Shown piece by piece: positions 35,131 through 47,460 of a stretch of DNA of 64,000 nt. The stretch's first letter is position 1; each line of letters begins with the position of its first letter. This DNA comes from Tetrastigma voinierianum (lineage: Eukaryota; Streptophyta; Magnoliopsida; Vitales; Vitaceae). Location of the stretch: NCBI GenBank assembly GCA_016808115.1, contig JAEQBH010000989.1:62001-126000 (forward strand). The letters run 5' to 3'. Made by a program: the position numbers and the translations under genes. The notes beneath the pieces were generated by a model that did no database searches, was not told the DNA's origin, and saw only the letters and a program-made list of their open reading frames with translations.

Positions 35131-36060
35131 CTAAAAGCTTCTTATCCCTTTTACAGATGAGGGTGGAGGTAATTTCTCAATTGCTTCAATCTTTGCTCTG
35201 TCTACCTCTATTCCTCTTGCAGAAATCCGATGCCCAAGTACAATGCCCTCTTGTACCATAAAATGGCACTTCTCCCAATTGAGTACAAGGTTGGTCTCCT
35301 CGCATCTGATCAACACCGACCTCAAATTCTCCAGACAATTGTCAAAGGAGCTACCCAAGACAGAAAAATCATCCATGAAGACCTCGAGTTGTTTTTCAGC
35401 CATATCAGATATGGCCATCATACAGCCGGAATGTGCCCGCCTGATACCGGCCGAAGGCATCGCTAAATGCGAATATGCAGTAGGGGCATGTATGAATATT
35501 GTCTTCTCTATCTTCAAGGGTGCAATCTGATTGTAGCCGGAATATCCATCCAAAAAGCAATAGTATTCATGTCCGGCTAATCGGTCCAACATCTGATCCA
35601 GAAACGGCAATGGGAAATTATCTTTTCGAGTAGCCTTATTTAGTTTCCGATAGTCAATACAAATTCTCCAACCGGTGACTGTTCTAGAAGGCAATAATGT
35701 GTTATTCTCAGTTCTTATGATGATTGTTCCTCCCTTTTTAGGTACTACTTGTACCGGACTTACCCATGCACTATCGGAAATAGGATAAATAACCGCGATA
35801 TCCATCCACTTTAACACCTCCTTGCGGACTACCTCTTTCATAGTTGGATTCAACCTCCTCTGTGCTTCCACTGAAGGTTTATGACCATCTTCCAACAAAA
35901 TACAATGCATGCACATGGAAGGGCGAATCCCTTTTAAATCGGCCAGAGACCATCCGAGTGCATTTTTGTGATCTCTAAGTACCCTCAATAACTTCTCTTC
36001 CTCCCATTGCATTCGGGGCAGAAACCAGATCCTTGGCAGTGGAGCGCCCCGAATAAGCAT
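35131..36060 (-). pseudogene. Athila reverse transcriptase
   Basis: A frame of 309 codons contains LGWSLADLKGIRPSMCMH, SDSAWVSPVQVVPKKGG, WRICIDYRKLNKATRKDNFP, YYCFLDGYSGYNQI and the catalytic VFMDDFSVLG (F-M-D-D). These motifs and their spacing are typical of Athila. Around residues 178-205 the usual sequence is replaced by an out-of-frame stretch (two compensating shifts), so although open, the domain is unlikely to work. Confidence 0.85.
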
Positions 36061-36173
36061 ACTTAAGAATGGCTAGGTAATGGCTTTTGTTCCATCTTAG
36101 GTGGTTGTTCAACGGATGGCGCGGCGTTTTAGTATTTTCACCTAGCGATTGAAATATTTCCTTCTATTGGAGT

Positions 36174-36923
36174 TCAGAAAGAATCCATCCATTTACATAC
36201 TCCTGCGCATATCCCTTGATTCACCGGAATCACTCTCTGTACTAGGCTAGCCTCCAAAGGATCAGTGAGACCACTTTGGCTAGACACTATAGCCTCTACG
36301 GTCTCTGTCATGAAGCATGTATCACTCTTTGTCGGATGTCTCACAGCTTCAAACACGTTGAACTTGACTTCATCCTCATGCACTCTCAATTTTAGCTCTC
36401 CCGTCGAGACGTCGATCATTTCTGCCGGTTGCGAGGAAATGGTCTACCCAAGATTATGGGTATTTCTTTATCTTCTTCCATATCTAATACAATGAAATCT
36501 CTTGGGAGAAGATAAACTTGTCAACCTTTTACTAAGACATCTTCTATCACCCCTCTCGGATGCTTTAAGGACACAATCGTGGTACGGAGTGTGAGCGTAG
36601 TTGGCGAGCTTCTCCTAACCCCCAGTGTCTAAATATGGATAGGGGGCATGAGATTATCTGGCGCCCGAGGAATCACACAAAGCTCTCTCAAAGATAGCGT
36701 TTCCGATGGTGCAAGGGATCGTGAAACTGCCTGGGTCTTTTAGCTTTTGCGGCAGCTTCCTCTGAAGGATGGCACTACACTCCTCAGTTAGGTTAACTGT
36801 TTCGAAATCTGCCAATCTTCTCTTCTGAGACAAGATGTCCTTCATAAATTTGACATAACTTGGCATTTGTTCCAGAGCATCGGCAAACGGAATATTGATG
36901 TGCAATTTCTTAAATACTTCCAT
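36174..36923 (-). pseudogene. Athila protease region, broken
   Basis: 36,654-36,923 reads FKKLHINIPFADALEQMPSY and KFMKDILSQKRRL, the conserved start of Athila protease, leading to FERALCDSSGAR where the family has CDLGAS. The catalytic D survives but its loop is altered. Next, 36,174-36,419 reads DVSTGELKLRVHEDEVKFNV, the stretch after protease. Frameshifts separate these parts. Confidence 0.75.
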
Positions 36924-37299
36924 AAACTTGGTGAACTGCTTATCAAACGTAAGCTACCTTTAGGCGTTGAGATCGCCAGAATTTGGGTATGGGATGTGTC
37001 TGATCCTTTGCTTCATTTACTTCTCCATTGACTATTTCTCTTTGGGGTTGTTCCCTCTACGTATTATCATTATTTGGGCGGATGACTGCCAGATTTCTAC
37101 CTCCTCTGTCACTAGGGGTTTCCCTTGTATCGCCCGACTTTTACCACTTCTCGGTGTGGTGCCTTTGCATGTTCATTCCCCTCTGTCTCGGGTTCATATA
37201 CGGAGATTCTTTGGAGTAAGGAACGTGCCTTTTGTCAATAGATTGGCCATTTTGGCCCCATCTGCACCTCTAAATTTCTATTTGTGCTGCCAAGTTGTT

Positions 37300-38520
37300 C
37301 AATTGGTGTGGCTTGGTGTTGCATATTCGCCTTTGTCTCATTCATAAGGTAGTATCTGAGGTGAGCATTTCTTGTAGAACTTGTTCTAAGTCTACCTTTC
37401 TCGGGAGGAGGATTGCCTTCGAGTTTGGTGGCATGTTGTTTGGTTGTTCCTCCGTCCATAACCATTGTTCGACTATTAAAGTATTACATGCCCTTCCAGC
37501 CTTGACTTTAGTTACGATAGTTGTTGCCCCATCTTGACCACTGTTCTTGTGGTGACTACGATTAAACACCTCGACACATGCGGAGAAGGCACGCTCTGCT
37601 TTGTTTGGTTTCTGTGGCATTACGTCTTTGTTGTCTTTGTCATCCACAAAATTCACAAAACTCCCATGGGTTGGTCTATATGGCATTCGCGGTACCTTGC
37701 TATCTAGTCAGTTGTTTAGTAAGCTATGCGACATGCTTAACTAGATTGTTGAGAACCTCGTTATCATTGCACTTTATGGCCTTCCTTTGAATTAATGATC
37801 TTCTCTGAGCCCAGCGATTAGTATTAGTAGTGCGTCTTCCAAGATTTCATATGCTTAGTGCATTGTCTTCTTCATTAGTGCCCCTCTGTAGAGGCATCAA
37901 TCCTTTGTATTCTAGTGCGCATTCCTTAGACCATTATAAAAGTATGGACTGCATCCATCTCAGTCAGTTTGTGATGTGGGCACTTCCTCAACAGTTCATG
38001 AAATCTATCCCTTATACGCAGGTTCTCTCCCTCTAGTTGTCCAAAAGTATTGATCTCTTGCAGTTGCGATTTTGCAGAGTGGGAAGAACTTAATCGGGGA
38101 ACCTTGATCGTTCCGTAAAGTAAAGAATCGGTGGTTGACTTGTCAACCAATGTTTGGCTCTATCACCTAGTGAGAGTGGGAACAATCTCAACCTGAGTAC
38201 CTCTTCAGTGACCCCATTGTACTTGATCATGTCGCAAACTTCGAGGAAGTTGGTCAAATGCATATTTGGATTCTCATTGGGCAATCCATGGAACAGGATG
38301 TTACGAGCATGCATGGAGTTCTTGACTTCAACTCGAAGTTGTTTGCCTGAATAGGTGGTCTTCGGATAGCCGTCTGAACAACTGTAGGCGGTAGGGCAAA
38401 CTCTTATAGCAACATGAACGAATCATCTGGCTGTATAAACAGCCTGGGTGCATGATTCCTATCATTATTCCCATTGTGATCCCTTTGTGGCTCGTTTTTC
38501 TCCTGGCCAAGATCGTGCTC
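37300..38520 (-). pseudogene. Athila gag
   Basis: Minus-strand 38,090-38,314 reads NILFHGLPNENPNMHLTNF, MIKYNGVTEEVLRLRLFPLS and DRAKHWLTSQP, the retrotrans_gag core of Athila. Later fragments (37,342-37,686) cover the C-terminal part. Frameshifts and stops break the frame. It formed the particle that packages element RNA. Confidence 0.75.
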
Positions 38521-38779
38521 TTAATTGTTCTGCATTATTGCTAGATTTCTGTTTTGTGCTGTTCTTAGTTCTCGGCGTAATCGGTGTAAGGTTCTTTCCG
38601 GTTCAGGGTCAAACGGATGTAGTCGGCTGACCGTGTTCGCACATGCACTCAACGCCTTGTGACTGCAATTACACACGAGAAGCGAGGAAAGACAATTACC
38701 AGAACTTGTAAAAAAAATAAAAACAAAAATTCCAGAGTAATATCTAATTGCCTTATTATCAATATCAACACTAAACTTT

Positions 38780-38800
38780 TCCTTGGCATGATTGCCAAAA
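38780..38800 (-). promoter_or_regulatory. Athila primer binding site (tRNA-Asp type, mutated)
   Basis: Immediately inside the 5' LTR the minus strand reads TTTTGGCAATCATGCCAAGG. The Athila tRNA-Asp site as I know it is TGGCGCCGTTGCCGGGGA; the differences are mostly C-to-T or G-to-A changes, as expected from decay of methylated DNA. Confidence 0.6.
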
Positions 38801-39859
38801 CGATAGATCGTGATGTGTAAATGTATACACCTATGTGCGCGAAGTGCACGCGATAGAGTATCAAGTAATACGATGTACCTAAAAATGGGATATCGATCAC
38901 GGGGGGAAAAGTGCGTTGATTGCTGAGTTTGGCCTTTTAATATTATGCGGATGTAAACTTTAGTGACAAATTAACTAATGTGTGTGGTCGCTAATCCAAT
39001 TTATCTTTGTGATTTGCGTATTTGTAGGCCCAGGGCTATGTCTCCCCCTGCCACTCTTGATGGATTACTACCTAGAAGAATTACTATTCAGTCTATTCAT
39101 GACTCATTGATGACGGGGTGATCGTGCCTCTGAATGCACCACTCTCGAGTGTATTCGCTATCTCGCTAAGCGAGTTTGGAGTGTATCTCTACCCTGACGT
39201 CTTTCAGAAACACTTAAATGTTCTTTGTCGCCACCCTCGAAATCGGGATATCTCTATGTACCAAATTGACCAAGGGTTGCTGTATTCAGATCCCTGGGCG
39301 TGCTCATCTCTTGATCTCGGATACCCAGCACAATCATGCCAATGTTGGCCAGACATCACATGTATATAAATTACAGATATAGAGCATATACTAACAAGTC
39401 ATCAATAACTGAATAATATAAAATCGAATCTTTAATCCATGCAATCTTAGCGGAGTTCAACAAAACCTATATATGAATCTGTTTTATCTTTTGAACAATA
39501 ATACACAAATATTCAATCTATAAAACATCATTAGTTTATCGAAAAGAAAATACAAAAAGTAGGTCTCTTCTCGCGGATGCGGGTCGCTCTTGTTGCTAGT
39601 GCCACCAAATGCGTCGTCCTTGATGCCCTCGAATTCTGGTCCTTTGCTTTTTAATGATTGTGATCGTTAGTGTGACGTTGGGACGTCGACGTTCTGCCGG
39701 CTTCATGCTTTCTTCTCTCGGCTCAAGGCGGATTTTGAAATTGCCGTTCCTGTTTGTTTACGTACGAATCGGATATCGGGCTATAAAAGTATGTATTTAA
39801 CTATAAAATTAGCTAAAACCATGGGCAGACACGGGTATGGCATGACTAGGCACTCATCG
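38801..39859 (-). repeat. Athila 5' LTR
   Basis: It matches the 3' LTR from CGATAGATCGTGATGTG to GGCACTCATCG with many small deletions, and is about 145 bases shorter. It would have held the element promoter. The CGTCGCGACG cluster of the 3' LTR is reduced here to short remnants (near 39,675-39,700). Confidence 0.85.
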
Positions 39860-41253
39860 ATGTAACTTTTGTTGTCGATAATGAAAAGTCCTATTGAAAA
39901 GACATCCGGCTCGTTTCAATATAGAAGACAGACCTTACTTTATCTTGGGAATGACATTTTGTGTATGGAAGTGAGGAATCTATCTAAATATTTGTATTTC
40001 TAGAAATTAGCATTGAAATTTGTGAAAAATGAAAATAGAATAAGTTAAGTGAAGACCAATGCCCTTTTGTATTATTGGTGTCAAAGGCAATTCTGACCAT
40101 GGACTAATTGTAAAAACTAGTTCAGACGATGGTGTTATAGGATTTTACCTAATCCTAGAGTTTCAACTACTTTCCTAGCACAAAACTAGAATTCTTGAAA
40201 TCACAACTACAAGGATTGAGACCAGGTCAAAGATGTTGAGGAAGAATTAAGGGTGAATGTTGGGTATTCGAAGTGCAAGCGAGCAAGGAGGATGGTGTTG
40301 AGTGCCTATTCTTGGGCTTTTTCAACTGAATATTCGGAGTTGGAAGCTTATTCTAATGAGTTGTTGAGAAGCAATCCCGGCTCCACGGTGAAGGTGGAGC
40401 TGTGTAGGATGAACTTTCAAAGGGGAGAAGAGTTTTTAAGAGAATGTTTGTTTGTTTAGATGCTTGTAAAGGATGGAGAGCGAGTTAGCCTATCATAGGC
40501 TTAGATGGATGTTTTTTGAAGACCAAGTTCAAGGGTGAACTTTTGGTTGCTTTAGGAAGATATGGGAGTGAACAAAATTTTCCTATAGCATAGGGTTATG
40601 TGAAAACTGAAACAAAATTGAACTGGGTTTGGTTTTTAACACTACTGAAAGAAGAACTGGAATTAGGAGATCGAAGTCAATTTACTTTCATATCATATAT
40701 GCAAAGAGTATGTGTAAATTGTCATTTCATTTGTTTTATCTTTATTTATATTGGGTATGAGTTATTTCATTTGTTCTTTATTTGCATTTGAATATAGGGA
40801 TTAGTTAATGTTGTTGATAATGTATGTCTAAAGAAATTTGAGCATAGATGGTGTACACCATTTACTTCAATTGGTCTAAGAGACATAAGGGAGGAGAGAT
40901 GAAGAGGCAATTTTGGAAGGCAGCTTGGTTTACCTTTGAAGAAGAATTTGTAGACAATATGAGGCAGCTTGGAGAGCTACAAAAGATTTGATGAACTACC
41001 CACCGCACACATGGGTAGAACTGCTTTAGTGGTAAGATCATAAAGTCATGGGATGTTGATAATAATATGGTGGAAAGATTCAATTCTTGGATCCTAGAGG
41101 CTAGATATATGCCAATTACGACAATGCTTGAGTTTATAAGAGATAAAACTATGAATAGGTTAGGTTTGAAAGGTCCATTATGCGAAAAGTTGATCAATTC
41201 TTTTAGTAAGTAGCGTAATGACATTTTTAGATCCAGCAAAAAGGGATAACGAT
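39860..41253 (+). pseudogene. MULE transposase, DNA-binding and catalytic parts
   Basis: KFVKNENRI near 40,020 and a VKDVEEELRVNVGYSKCKRA reading at 40,228-40,285 are the MULE DNA-binding region. LLRSNPGSTVKVEL (40,360-40,400) precedes the catalytic domain. GLDGCFLKTKFKGELLVALG from 40,498 holds the first catalytic aspartate (40,504-40,506). FPIA is followed by an in-frame TAG at 40,591 where tryptophan is usual. The FISD motif reads FISY (40,687-40,698), so the second catalytic aspartate is changed. A GT donor at 40,708 and AG acceptor near 40,797 fit the intron at this place in the family. Then ELPTAHMGRT and MVERFNSWILEARYMP lead to the Tekay insertion. Confidence 0.85.
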
Positions 41254-44200
41254 AGTAGCGCCCAGTTTTGAGGTCCCGTTGTGATAGGTCGTATGCGTGA
41301 TGTGTAAAAACTAGATGTAGCGCCTATGTGCGCAAGTGCACGCGTCGTATCAAGTAATATAGTGTACCTAAGTACGGATATCGATCCATGGGGAAAAGTG
41401 CATTGATTACTTAAATTGGCATTTTAATATTATCTGGACATAAATTTTGAATGATTATCTAACTAATGTATGAAATTAAAATGAACACTAAATTAACTTG
41501 TGGAATTGCTTTGCTGTGGAGACTACGGATTTGTCTCCCCCTGCCACTTTTGATGGATTATTATGTAGCTGAGAGTTAATATTAGGTCTATTAATACAAA
41601 TGACGGGGTGATAGTGCTTTCTGATACCTTCTCGAAGTGTATCACTATCTCTTGATGAAATTTGGGTACATCTACACCCAGGCCAAATACTCGAAAAACT
41701 TAAATCATCAAAACCTAATCGCCACACTCGGAATCAGGATATCTCTATTTACAAATTTGGCCCGAGGTGCTCTGTTCAAATCAGGAGTCTTTATCTCTCT
41801 CCTCGATACCCAGCGGGATCATTCCATTGTTAGCGAACATTTACCATATATTGAAAATCACAGATATAGAACAGATCGATGCAAATCATAAATAAACTGA
41901 ATAATATATTTTAAACCTTAATCCATTCAATTGTGATAGGGTTCAACAAAACCCTAGATATGAATCTAGAACATATTGGACTTGAATATACGCTTCATTC
42001 TACAAATCATCAGTAGTTTAAGAGAAAAGAGAAAGAAATAAAAAAACATTGTCTCTTCCAAAGATTTGAGTCGCTTCTGCTCTGTTTTCCGTGCTCCCGT
42101 CTGTACATTCTTCGATGCCCCCCGACCCAATTCTGATCCCCATTCCTTTTTATGATTCAGAGGCAAAAAAAAAAAAAATCCGCGTATTTTGGCGTCACAA
42201 TGTTGCAGCGTCGCTGGCGTGCAGTGTCGTGACATTGGGTCCTTGACTTTTCTCCTTTGACCGGCGTGGCGTTCTGGCTTGTCGCAGCGTTGTGCCGATT
42301 TCTCTCCTGCTTTGCTTTTCCAGCAATTGCGAAAACACCTCTTTTACACGCAATTCACGAATCCGGTAGATATTCTTGTATAATGCGCTTGTTTGATGTA
42401 AAATCAACTAAAACATAAAGCGGGCGCGGTATAATATGAGTGTTTTAGGCACTCATCGCGTTGATAACCGTCAGCCGCGAAATTCACGTAGTTTCGGGTG
42501 ACCGATACCCTGTATTGTGTCCCATTATCGGGATCCATATTTTCAAAAAATTAGCGAGTCTTCTTTGTTGGAGCTCTACCGACATACAACCTATATAATA
42601 GTATAATCATAACTCGTCAGGAGTCTCAACATAGGTAAGTATTGACCACATAAGATTATCAGTCCATATCCCAAATATATCACTTCATAGGGATCCATTC
42701 ATTCATCTTCATCCCAAATATGAAAATAAAATCTTCATTACGATCCTTAAGAGTTTGATCACGACCCTCTTACCATAATTACATACTTGACTATTTATAT
42801 AATGTCCCAAAATAATTTAGTTACAATTATTTTATATAAATTATTTTTACAAAAATGTTACTCAAAGGTAATATCAAGGCCACACATCGACCTTCTTCAT
42901 AATCACGGTCTCGTCGGATTATTAAGTCTCCTATCACGTCCTATTTTGAAATGGGATTCCTGGCCCGGGGTGAGTAATGCCAGTAGAAGAATTCTCCTAC
43001 AGGCTGCAACCACCTAAAATGCGGATGCAATGGTAAACATGGAAAGCGTCGATCACATTCCATATAAATAATGCCAATCATGTGGAACATTACAGTGAAT
43101 CGCCATGAGATGGAACTCCTCATGCCTGACCAGGAGTCTGACCAGGCTCCCTCACACTTGTAATGCCAAGTGTGAAAACCAGTCATTGGTGTTTCACCAA
43201 ATGACTTAACCCATTGGACAACTCTCCAATATTCAATTGAATTTTATGAAATCCCGTGTGTTTATTCATGGGCCACGTCTTTTTCGGGGTCACACCGCAG
43301 GATCGACGCACGCCTTCCGACATTTTTTCGGGCTTGCACCACCAGTGTTCATGTCTAACCGCATATAAATTTAGGTCTTTCCCCCGGGGGGGGGATCTGC
43401 CCCATCTTGCTTCACTCAAACACACGTGATTTATATTTGACCTGGTTTATACCACCAGTCCGATTTTGGGCGCTGTTGGCCTAGAGCTCACACTCATTCC
43501 CATAAAAATGGTGAATAACATAACCATGCACCCACACCCGACTCGACGCGATGTGACCGTGCATATGAAATGCAATCATGTCATTTCATGTCATGTCATG
43601 CTACATGCAACATTATAAATTTCGGATAATTATATTTCCTACATATAATTTCCATCCATCACCATTTCCATGTTAATACATCACACAAGCACATATTAAC
43701 ATGATTTTTACACACAACAACATGTTATTTATTTTTTTCCAACAATAACACAAAGCGGCTGTCTTCGGACCCACGCAAACAAGGCACCTCCTCGGTCCCT
43801 CCCGAGGGTCATGAACCATTTTAGTTCAATACAGTGATACCCCGAAAAACTCGGCTAAACCCGAGGGCTTATCAGTTCCAGAATTGAAACCAAATCTCAA
43901 CTCAGTCCGAGACTACCCGAAAATAGTCCTTAAAATCCTATCCGGACTGTCCGAAAACAATCCCGAAAATTCAACCCAGACTATCCGAAAACAGTCCCAA
44001 AAATTCAGCCCATACTGTCCAAAAACAGTCCAAAAAATTTCTAAAAATTCCTACACCTAGTCACGAATTTGCAGGACAAATTTCTGACCTCTCCGGCCTC
44101 TGAAAAAAACCAAGCGTTAAATGGCCTTTGGCTAGAAATAACCCAGTAGGAAAATTCCCTACCTCGTGAGTTTGTGAAACTCGAAGATTTTGGTACTTAC

Positions 44201-44742
44201 GGCGTAGCTCTCGATCTGATGGTGACTTTCTTTATCAACGAAAACCCTCGGTCGAATTTTATAGATCTTCGAGAGAAGTTTTTCTCTCTCTACCCTTCTC
44301 TTCACTCTCTCTCTTTCTCGCTCCTTTTTTTTATGTATGTCCCCTCCTTTTGACTCTTATCTTTTGATTTTTTTTTTGCCATGTGTTCATCTCTCATTCG
44401 GGTCCGTTTCTACCCCAAAACAATTTATTTATTTTCAGTTCAATTTATTTTAAATGAACTTAGCTCAAGCCATTTCCTGACTTCCGAGATTTTCGTAAAA
44501 TCTGGATTTCACGAATCCTTGATGACTTATCACTCGAAACTTGTAAAGAAATTCTGATTGTCTCGAGTCAGCCAGAGAAATTTTCCTAGGTCACTAGATT
44601 TCATAGAGGAGATTGACCACAGTCCAGTTTCATCATCAGGAATCTAAGAGAATTTTCTAAACTTCCTTAAACCATTATGACAATTTATTATTATTATTAT
44701 CATTTTGCCATTTTGAAAATTTCTAATTTTCCGTGTTTTGTT
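41254..44742 (-). repeat. Tekay 3' LTR, split by a nested solo LTR
   Basis: The first 28 bases (41,254-41,281, GCGCCCAGTTTTGAGGTCCC) are separated from the rest (42,464-44,742) by an Athila-type LTR. Without that insertion the length is about 2.3 kb, matching the other LTR at 49,472-51,719 (2.25 kb) along its whole length. The inner edge is followed by TTCCTCCTTAAG (44,744-44,755), the minus-strand polypurine tract CTTAAGGAGGAA. Confidence 0.8.
41282..42458 (-). mobile_element. Solo LTR of the Athila family nested in the Tekay LTR
   Basis: It begins TGATAGGTCGTATGCG and ends GTTTTAGGCACTCATCG, and matches the Athila LTRs over its length. CGTTG stands on both sides (41,277-41,281 and 42,459-42,463), a perfect 5-bp target duplication. 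It is about 1.18 kb with no internal sequence. It differs clearly from both LTRs of the Athila at 28.6-39.9 kb, so it came from another family member. Confidence 0.85.
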
Positions 44743-44869
44743 ATTCCTCCTTAAGCAGTGTGTCACGAAATTCACACATACTAGCACCTACAAACACGGG
44801 GACATATGCAGTAATATTCTAATGCGAATATTAGTCCGCGCACCTTAGTCTCATGAATAGGAAAGGATA

Positions 44870-46100
44870 TGTGGCTTGCATCAGTATCCTGGATATAGTC
44901 CTCCTCCGCACTCCCTCGGTGTTGCATAACACTTTACTAACCATACGGTCTTGCGTCTAAAACGCACGATCACGGCTATCAAGATCGCCTTGGTCCCTCT
45001 CGAAGGTCCATCGATGTAAAAGTAATTTCTCTCCAATCCACTACGCAAATTTGGATCACGGGTATACTTCGGAGCATGGAGACGTGGAACACCTCATGGA
45101 CACTGACGGTGGTAGCGCCCGACCGATGATATGCAGTGTACCCTCTCGAGTACCTCGAAGGGCCCGATATACCACGCATTGCTTCCTAAACTATGAATCA
45201 CGATCCTCTATCTTAGGCATCACCTTGGCGTGATCACCCATCTCGGGCTCTAGAGGTCGGCGAGTCTATAGGCGTAGTTCTTTTATCTGCTGCGACGTGA
45301 AAGGCGCTTAGGAATCAAATCCACCTTCTCATAGGTGTCTCTGTCGAATCAGGACCCGATGGAGCGCTCCCATTCACATCCAATGAGATCGGTGATCGAC
45401 ATAGCTCCATATAAGGCCTCATAGGTGCCATCACGAATACTACGCGATAATTGTTGTTGTAGAGTGAATTCCACTAGGTTAAATCTCCTCCCAACTACCA
45501 TGAGATCAGACACATGCGCGCATGACCCATGTCCTCTAAAATGCAATATGAGTCTCTCAGTGGCCTTTAATGCAGGGTGAAATATTTGTTATCATGTCAT
45601 TATGTCCTGGCCTTTGAAACTCTTCAAAGTGTATGTCAAATCTGGGATTCTGTCCGTCTGATAGAGGCGGCCTCCATTGTAGGAACAATCTCGAATATAT
45701 AGAGCGACGGGGAATTCCTCACAGTGTGAAGGTCATCCACACCACTAGAAAGTCTGCCGACTTAGTGAGCAGTCCGCTATAGCCACTCTTGCATCATGCA
45801 CTCCCAGCTGTGTGTGTTGTTGCAAGTTGGTCACAAAATCATCGTGACATGCTCCGCTATAGCTACCTCTAATGGTGTTATGTGGCCGATGCTCGGCCTT
45901 TACCTGTGACCAGTGATTGACGTCGGCAAATCTGGCGTGTTGGCCAGCCTCGATAATCTTTGGCGGCGAATCACCGTTACATCTTCGATGCGACTTTGAT
46001 GCCGCGACAAAGCGAGAGTAGTGGAAACTCCACGGATCTCCTGCCGAATAGGTCCATTGGAGAACCACAACCCGCCCCTATACCGAAGACTACCATTTGT
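44870..46100 (-). pseudogene. Tekay integrase and chromodomain
   Basis: On the minus strand 45,745-46,068 reads SQVKAEHRPHNTI then HDDFVTNL, the integrase core with its first aspartate region, in shifted frames. 45,349-45,546 includes YEALYG. 44,979-45,179 ends VHEVFHVSMLRSIPV, the conserved linker. 44,860-44,990 reads LDSRDRAF and, in another frame, MQATYPFLF, the chromodomain C-terminal signature. A chromodomain directs insertion to heterochromatin. Stops and shifts are frequent. Confidence 0.75.
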
Positions 46101-46298
46101 GTGGATGACCCAGCCTTCGTCACCCGTACCTAACAGTACTCGATCCCTTATGGACGATATCTCTGCGTCCTTTCCCTAGGACTCAATCACCCTACTCAGT
46201 AGAGGATAGCATACCAAACTCCTAGCACTCAGGCACGTCCAATGCTGCGACTGGCCCCATCCCACCGGTCTCGAGCATACTGCCGCTCTGTCGAGCTA

Positions 46299-46535
46299 CT
46301 AGCCTTGATCTTTCCGTGACTTCGGTAGCGCATCAGCCACTACATTTGCCTTACCAAGATGGTAATGCAAAGTGAAGTCATAATCCTCAAGATACTCCAT
46401 CCATCCGCATTGCCTCATGTTGAGGTCCTGTTGTGTGAAGATATACCTCAGACTCTTGTGGTTTGAAAATAGCTCAAACTGCTCACCATACAGATAGTGG
46501 AGCCAAATCTTTAAGGCAAAGACTATAGCCTCCAA
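46299..46535 (-). pseudogene. Tekay RNase H
   Basis: An open frame of 78 codons reads EAIVFALKIWLHYLYGEQFE, SNHKSLRYIFTQQDLNMRQ, WMEYLEDYDFTLHYHLGKAN and VVADALPKS. The usual T-D-H-K-S is S-N-H-K-S here and A-D-A-L-S-R is A-D-A-L-P-K, so catalytic and conserved residues are altered. Confidence 0.85.
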
Positions 46536-46777
46536 TTCCAGATCATGTGTAGGGTAATTCTACTCATGATTCTTTAGCTGTCTGGAACCACTAAGCCCTG
46601 ACCCTCTCGGGTGCATCCAAGACACATCCCGAGTTCGTCACTAGAGGGCATCGCGTACAGTGTACCTCGGTCCACTGTTCAGGGACTATTCGAATAGGAA
46701 AGTGATAAAGCCTTCTTTTCAACTCTTGGAATGCCTTCTCATACGGTCCCGCTCAAACGCCATTTATCAGGGTTAAT

Positions 46778-47460
46778 CTAGTCATAGGTCTTTGTTGTAG
46801 GGAAATCCTCGATAAACCTCTGTAATGCCACCTTGATCGAAGCTGCGTATCTCGAGAAGGAAGTGACTTCGGCTTCTCCTGACTCACAACAGCTCTGCCT
46901 TCTCGGGTCTACTAGCACACACGAAGCCCACCTGGTCCCAAGAATCTCACCCCGCAGTTTCTCAAAACTCGCACTTACTGAACTTGGCATACAACTGATG
47001 GTACTTGAGTGCCTGGAGAACAATCCGAAAATGATCATCATGCTCCTCCTCAAACTGGGAGTAGATCAATGATGTCGTCAACAAAGACCACAACAAACTA
47101 ATCTAAATAGGGCTGGAATACCCTATGCATGAGATCTATGAATGCCGCTGGCGCATTCGTCAACTCGAAGGGCATCACTGTGAACTTGAAACCACGCCCT
47201 AAACGCTGTCTTAGGGATATCAGCCTCCCTAACTCTCAACTGATGGTAACCAGTGCGAAGGTATATCTTGGAGTAGACTCGCGCTCCTCCCAACTGATCA
47301 AACAAATCATCAATCCTCAGTAAGGGGTACTAATTCTTAATTGTAACCCTATTCAATTATCGGTAGTCAATGCACAAGTCGAAGAGTCTTGTCCTTCTTC
47401 TAGCAAACAAAACCGGAGCACCCCATGGTGAAGTGCCTCGCCTAATAAAACCCTTTATCC
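46778..47460 (-). pseudogene. Tekay reverse transcriptase
   Basis: 47,123-47,305 reads FDQLGGARVYSKIYLRTGYH then QLRVREADIPKTAFR, with the first catalytic aspartate of the family (K-I-D-L) changed to tyrosine. Near 47,070-47,090 a VVVFVDDI reading gives the second catalytic motif (F-V-D-D). Around 47,340-47,370 TIKN and YPL fragments precede. Frameshifts lie between the blocks. Confidence 0.8.

Larger units (their letters stand above)
28608..39859 (-). mobile_element. Athila-type Ty3/Gypsy retrotransposon in the MULE transposase
   Basis: LTRs at 28,608-29,811 and 38,801-39,859 enclose gag, protease, RT, RNase H, integrase and a third ORF in Athila order on the minus strand. The primer site resembles the tRNA-Asp site used by Athila and the polypurine tract is AAGTTTGGGG. 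MULE coding lies on both sides (acidic N-terminal region to the left, KFVKNENR-type DNA-binding region to the right), so the insertion split the gene. A clean 5-bp duplication could not be fixed. All genes are interrupted. Confidence 0.85.

Noticed and set aside
36967..37347. Plus-strand open frame of 126 codons
   Set aside because: Antisense to the Athila gag C-terminal region; hydrophobic reading with no known domain.
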